From Spirochaetaceae bacterium (GTDB taxonomy: Bacteria; Spirochaetota; Spirochaetia; Treponematales; Treponemataceae), in assembly GCA_017646305.1 (NCBI GenBank), contig JAGCMR010000268.1, forward strand, positions 1 to 18,351: a stretch of DNA of 18,351 bases, in the 5' to 3' direction. Positions 14,801-18,351 of the stretch are shown in pieces (within the stretch, counting starts at the first letter, position 1; each line of letters starts with the position of its first letter). The notes below the pieces were generated by a model, which did not search any database, had not been told where the DNA came from, and worked only from the letters and a program-made list of their open reading frames with translations. A program made the position numbers and the translations under genes.

Positions 14801-17800
14801 TTAATTGAGCTGGGTCATAACCTCTACAGTGCAGGCTGCGGTGGCAAGATTGATTTCTTCTTCTTGGAGCTTGATTTCCTCGCTAATTTTTTCGATTCGA
14901 GCTTGGAGCACCTCTCTTTGAGAACCATAACCAGATTGAAGTAATTGGAGTTTTTGATCTAGCTGAGACTGAGCAGTCTGGATTTTCAGCTTCTGGTACT
15001 GGATTTTCAAGAAGGCCATGGTCATGGCATTTATTTGGCGAGAAAGCTCTAGCTTAATGGCAGAACGAGATTGTTCTAGGTCAAGCTCCGCATCCTTTAG
15101 CTGGGAGGTACTGCGCTTGAGCTGGTTCAGTTTTTTGCCCCCGTCCCACAAGGTTGTTTTAATACCTAAAGTGAGATTTGCCACAAGATCCTGTTTTAAA
15201 TCGCTTTCTCCCTTGAATAATTTTTCCATATTGCCATTCAATCCAAAGGAAACTTGCAGCGCAATGTCAGGCTTGCCGTAAATGCTGCCAGATGCCACCT
15301 TACGACCATATTCGGCGGCTTGGTGGAGCTTTTCCAAGATAGCCAAGGATTCTTGGGCGGGGTTCAAGGCAGCAGCTTCCAAAAGGCTAGGTTCTTGTTG
15401 AGACAGCTCCTGAAATGACTCGAAGAATCCCTGGGTCTGGGGAATGTGCATGATTTGAGCACTGTCCAATTGGTGCAATCCAGTTAATTCACGGAGCTCT
15501 TGCAGAATTACAGACTGATTGTGGCGAATCTGCTGGAGGCTCAAGGGAATGAGGGCTTCTTGGGTTTTTGCTTCTAGAACGGCCTGCTCTAAAACGACCC
15601 CTTGCTTTTGTGCGGCTTCCGTCAACTGAACCAATTCCTGGGCATATTCCTGCTGCTGAGTCAACAAGGCTTCCATTTGGGTAAGGGAGCTGAGGACGGT
15701 AATTTGAGCCTTTAAGGAACCGCGCTTTTGTTTTTCCAAGGAGGAAAGCTGAAGCTGACGGACAGATTCTATTGCAGAAAAAATCTTTACACTGTTGGAA
15801 ATTTTTCCCCAAGTGAAAATAGGCTGTTGTAAATCTAGCTGAAAGGTGTAGCCAAAGGTGGGCATACCGTCAAATACCTTTATGTCCGTGTTGGGCAGCG
15901 GCACTTGAATCACCTGCCCCGTGGCTGGGTTTGCAACGGGAATGGAACCAAACTCTCCCTGAGCCAGAGAAATTTCCTTGATGAGGGGATTTGCCATGTA
16001 GCTGCCTGCAAAGGTCAAGTCCACCGTAGGCTGATAGCCTGCCTGGGCATCCTTTGTGTCTAGCTGGGCTTGAATTACTGCTTCACGGGCCTTGTTCAAG
16101 TCAACATTGTTCAAATCCATGGCTGCCAGTAAATCCGTAAAGGAATAAGGTGTAGGCACAGGAGGAAGCTTTTGGGTAAAGCCAAGGGAAGAAGTTCCCA
16201 GGAAAAGAGCTGGAATCAGAAGGAGCAGGAGATTTTTTTTACCACGCTCTTTTTTCTTCTGGAGGCTGTGTAGCTCAGTAACGTAATACAGTACGGGAAT
16301 GATAAAGAGGGTAATTAAGGTTGAGGTAAGCAAACCACCGGCAATTGCCTGTCCCAAGGGTGCATAAATCTCGGAGCCTTCACCCTTGGCAAGAGCCATG
16401 GGAACAACTCCCAGCATGGTGGTGAGGGTGGTCATGAAAATAGGCCGAAGACGGCTTGCAGAACCAGACACCACGGAATCACGAAGCTCCCCTTCACTTT
16501 CACCATTGTCTCCAGAAGCCACATCCTTCTGTGCCCCTCCTCGTTGCCGTAGTAGGTTGATATAATCCACCAGAATAATTCCATTATTCACCACCACACC
16601 TCCTAAAGAAATAACACCCAATAGGGCCACCAAGCTCATGCTGGAGCGGAACAGCACTAGCCCAAGAACAACACCAATGAGACAGAAGGGAATGGTGGCC
16701 ATAACAATCAGTGGCTGTCGGAACCGCTGGAACTGTAGAACCATGACGGTATATACCAAAAACCAAGCAATGGCCAAGGCAGTAATGACAGAAGGAAGGG
16801 AATCCCCCATAAGCTCCGTAATCCCTCCCGCTTGAGTGGAAATTCCTTGGGGCAAGGGATTATTTGCAAGCCACTGATTTGCTCGGCTATCTACCCCCGC
16901 CGTGTTTTCAGACACCAAGGTAGCAGACACGGTAATGGTTTTGGAGCGATTCTTGTGGTTGATTTGGGAAATGCTTTGTTCCTGGTGAAGCTGGCTGATG
17001 TTGGACAGGGACACGGGGATTCCCAAAGAGGAGATTATCTTGATGGAGTTAAAATCCTCCAAGGTAATGGTTTTATCAGTTTTATCAGAATAAAGGTGAA
17101 TGGTATATCGATTATCGCCACTTCTGAGTCGGCCTACATCCATACCCTGAAACAAAATAGCACTAGTTATTCCTGCCTCGTAGCTGGTAATTCCTAAGGA
17201 GCTCATATACTCATGAACCATATCTATAGTGAGGGCTTGGGTGTCAAAGTCTGTATCCATTTCTACAGACACCACCTCCCTATCCTGCTGAAGATACTCT
17301 GCAAAGGCGGAGGCAGAAGCATACAGTTTTTCCATGTCCTCTCCCACAAAAGTAAGGCCATAACCACCACCACCAGAAACATAGCCCAAAAGCTTGTCAA
17401 AGCCGCCGTTAGACACCTTTGCTGTAACCCCTGGAATGGAGCTTGAAATCACCTGCTGCACCTGAAGAATAATTTCGTGAATAGAGCGATTTCGTTCAGC
17501 TACGGGAACCAGTACCACGTGGATATAGCCCTGATTGCTGGCTTCTTGACTGCTTCCCACAGATTCCTTCATGCCCACAAAGAACACTGCGTCTTGTACC
17601 TCTGGTACTGTTTCATACAGTAAATCAGCCACCTTTTCCATCTGGGCATTAGTACTTGCCAAAGGATAGCCACCGGGAAATTTCAAATTGATGTAAAAGT
17701 CACTGTTGTCAGTGGAAGGAATAAAGGCAATACCAAGGGAGCTAAGCACCAAAACCGTGGCCACCAGCACCATCAAGGCAAGAAAAATAATGAATTTCCA

Positions 17801-18351
17801 AGAAGTCAGACTCCAATCCAAGGCTTTTCGATACTTTTCCTCGATGGTGGCCATAATTTTATCCACTGTGCCCTTCATTACTGTAAGCCAGGAATTCTTG
17901 TCATCAGCCTGTAGTTCTGGTGCATCCCCTCCCTGAACAAGACTTACTCCAGCAAGAGCTTTGGGCTTAAGCAAGAGTCCCAGTAAAAAGGGCACAATTA
18001 CCACCGCAGACAGCAAGGAAGCCGTCAAAGCCATAATCAAGGTCAGGGAAACATCCTTGAGAATCATTCCCACCACGCCAGAAAGAGCGGCAATAGGCAC
18101 AAAAACCACCACCGTGGTGGCAGTACTGGCAAAGATGGAAAGTCCCACCTCATCGGCCCCTAAAAAGATTGCTCCTTCAGGATTATTCTTGTATTTTGGA
18201 CTGCCGTAATGACGGAACACCTGCTCAATCATAACGATGGAGCCGTCCACCACCATGCCCAGGGCCACCACCATACCAGAAAGACTCATAAGGTTTACAG
18301 TAATGCCGGCTAGCTTCATGGCAATGAAGGTAAAAAGCAAGGACAGGGGAA
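14801..18351 (-). CDS. RND efflux transporter fused to TolC-like outer-membrane factor, 5' partial
   Basis: One uninterrupted frame covers at least 1,183 residues and continues past the window edge. The first part (to about 16245, some 700 residues) is the RND pump from TM4 onward: GMVVDGSIVMIEQVFRHYG with the TM4 aspartate, KGT…RKALDWSLTSWKFIIFL, a second large periplasmic domain, then VVVNNGIILVDYINLLRQRG, RLRPIFMTTLTTMLGVVPMA and GGLLTSTLITLFIIPVLYYV. After a basic linker (QKKKERGKKN) comes a signal-peptide-like helix (LLLLLIPALFLGTSSLG) and a complete outer-membrane efflux protein of about 460 residues with two coiled-coil repeats (KAREAVIQAQLDTKDAQAGY; SQLDQKLQLLQSGYGSQREV). The partners of a drug efflux pump are thus on one chain. 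The periplasmic adaptor is not in the window and may lie upstream. The substrate is unknown. Confidence 0.88.
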   Translation of the reverse strand, partial: PLSLLFTFIAMKLAGITVNLMSLSGMVVALGMVVDGSIVMIEQVFRHYGSPKYKNNPEGAIFLGADEVGLSIFASTATTVVVFVPIAALSGVVGMILKDVSLTLIMALTASLLSAVVIVPFLLGLLLKPKALAGVSLVQGGDAPELQADDKNSWLTVMKGTVDKIMATIEEKYRKALDWSLTSWKFIIFLALMVLVATVLVLSSLGIAFIPSTDNSDFYINLKFPGGYPLASTNAQMEKVADLLYETVPEVQDAVFFVGMKESVGSSQEASNQGYIHVVLVPVAERNRSIHEIILQVQQVISSSIPGVTAKVSNGGFDKLLGYVSGGGGYGLTFVGEDMEKLYASASAFAEYLQQDREVVSVEMDTDFDTQALTIDMVHEYMSSLGITSYEAGITSAILFQGMDVGRLRSGDNRYTIHLYSDKTDKTITLEDFNSIKIISSLGIPVSLSNISQLHQEQSISQINHKNRSKTITVSATLVSENTAGVDSRANQWLANNPLPQGISTQAGGITELMGDSLPSVITALAIAWFLVYTVMVLQFQRFRQPLIVMATIPFCLIGVVLGLVLFRSSMSLVALLGVISLGGVVVNNGIILVDYINLLRQRGGAQKDVASGDNGESEGELRDSVVSGSASRLRPIFMTTLTTMLGVVPMALAKGEGSEIYAPLGQAIAGGLLTSTLITLFIIPVLYYVTELHSLQKKKERGKKNLLLLLIPALFLGTSSLGFTQKLPPVPTPYSFTDLLAAMDLNNVDLNKAREAVIQAQLDTKDAQAGYQPTVDLTFAGSYMANPLIKEISLAQGEFGSIPVANPATGQVIQVPLPNTDIKVFDGMPTFGYTFQLDLQQPIFTWGKISNSVKIFSAIESVRQLQLSSLEKQKRGSLKAQITVLSSLTQMEALLTQQQEYAQELVQLTEAAQKQGVVLEQAVLEAKTQEALIPLSLQQIRHNQSVILQELRELTGLHQLDSAQIMHIPQTQGFFESFQELSQQEPSLLEAAALNPAQESLAILEKLHQAAEYGRKVASGSIYGKPDIALQVSFGLNGNMEKLFKGESDLKQDLVANLTLGIKTTLWDGGKKLNQLKRSTSQLKDAELDLEQSRSAIKLELSRQINAMTMAFLKIQYQKLKIQTAQSQLDQKLQLLQSGYGSQREVLQARIEKISEEIKLQEEEINLATAACTVEVMTQLN

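Noticed and set aside
14779..14815. Possible terminator between rlmK and the efflux gene
   Set aside because: The inverted repeat (CCCAACTT…GAGCTGGG) is imperfect and has no T-run on either strand.
18338..18340. TTG at 18340 as start of the efflux gene
   Set aside because: The frame stays open to the window edge and codes for RND sequence upstream of this codon, so the gene is cut by the window.

Overview
This window looks like a chromosomal segment of a spirochaete, most likely Treponema or a close relative. The evidence is a periplasmic-flagellin (FlaB-type) C-terminus followed by flaG, fliD, two small unknown genes, tsaE and tsaB. As far as I recall, that order also occurs in T. pallidum (around TP0868-TP0876). 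Relaxed lipoboxes, many signal-peptide proteins and moderately AT-rich DNA agree with this. No mobile element, CRISPR array, rRNA or tRNA was seen. The gene density is high: no gap exceeds about 200 bases, and the longest is the 196-base divergent region between ftnA and rex.

Region by region: (1) 1-4697, plus strand. The end of flaB and a very strong terminator are followed by flaG, fliD, two unknown genes, tsaE and tsaB. The last three genes overlap by 4 bases at each junction. (2) 4797-10193, minus strand. A translationally coupled smc - small membrane protein - large repeat-rich TPR lipoprotein unit runs towards tsaB, with a probable bidirectional terminator between them. (3) 10337-12252, minus strand. 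A lipoprotein and a beta-barrel outer-membrane protein form a two-gene operon. (4) 12373-14778. ftnA (minus) diverges from rex-rlmK (plus); rex appears to be transcribed as a leaderless mRNA. (5) 14801-18351, minus strand. One continuous reading frame encodes an RND efflux pump fused to a complete TolC-like outer-membrane factor. Its 5' end lies outside the window.

The plus-strand flagellar operon makes filament and cap components plus two of the proteins used for tRNA t6A synthesis. The minus-strand genes combine chromosome organisation (SMC) with envelope proteins. The most unusual items are the RND-TolC fusion, whose junction looks like a former gene boundary, and a short SMC whose centre does not look like a normal hinge. 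Also notable are the leaderless rex promoter, a terminator-like hairpin in the smc leader, and the modular lipoprotein with near-identical PT/SA-rich repeats.
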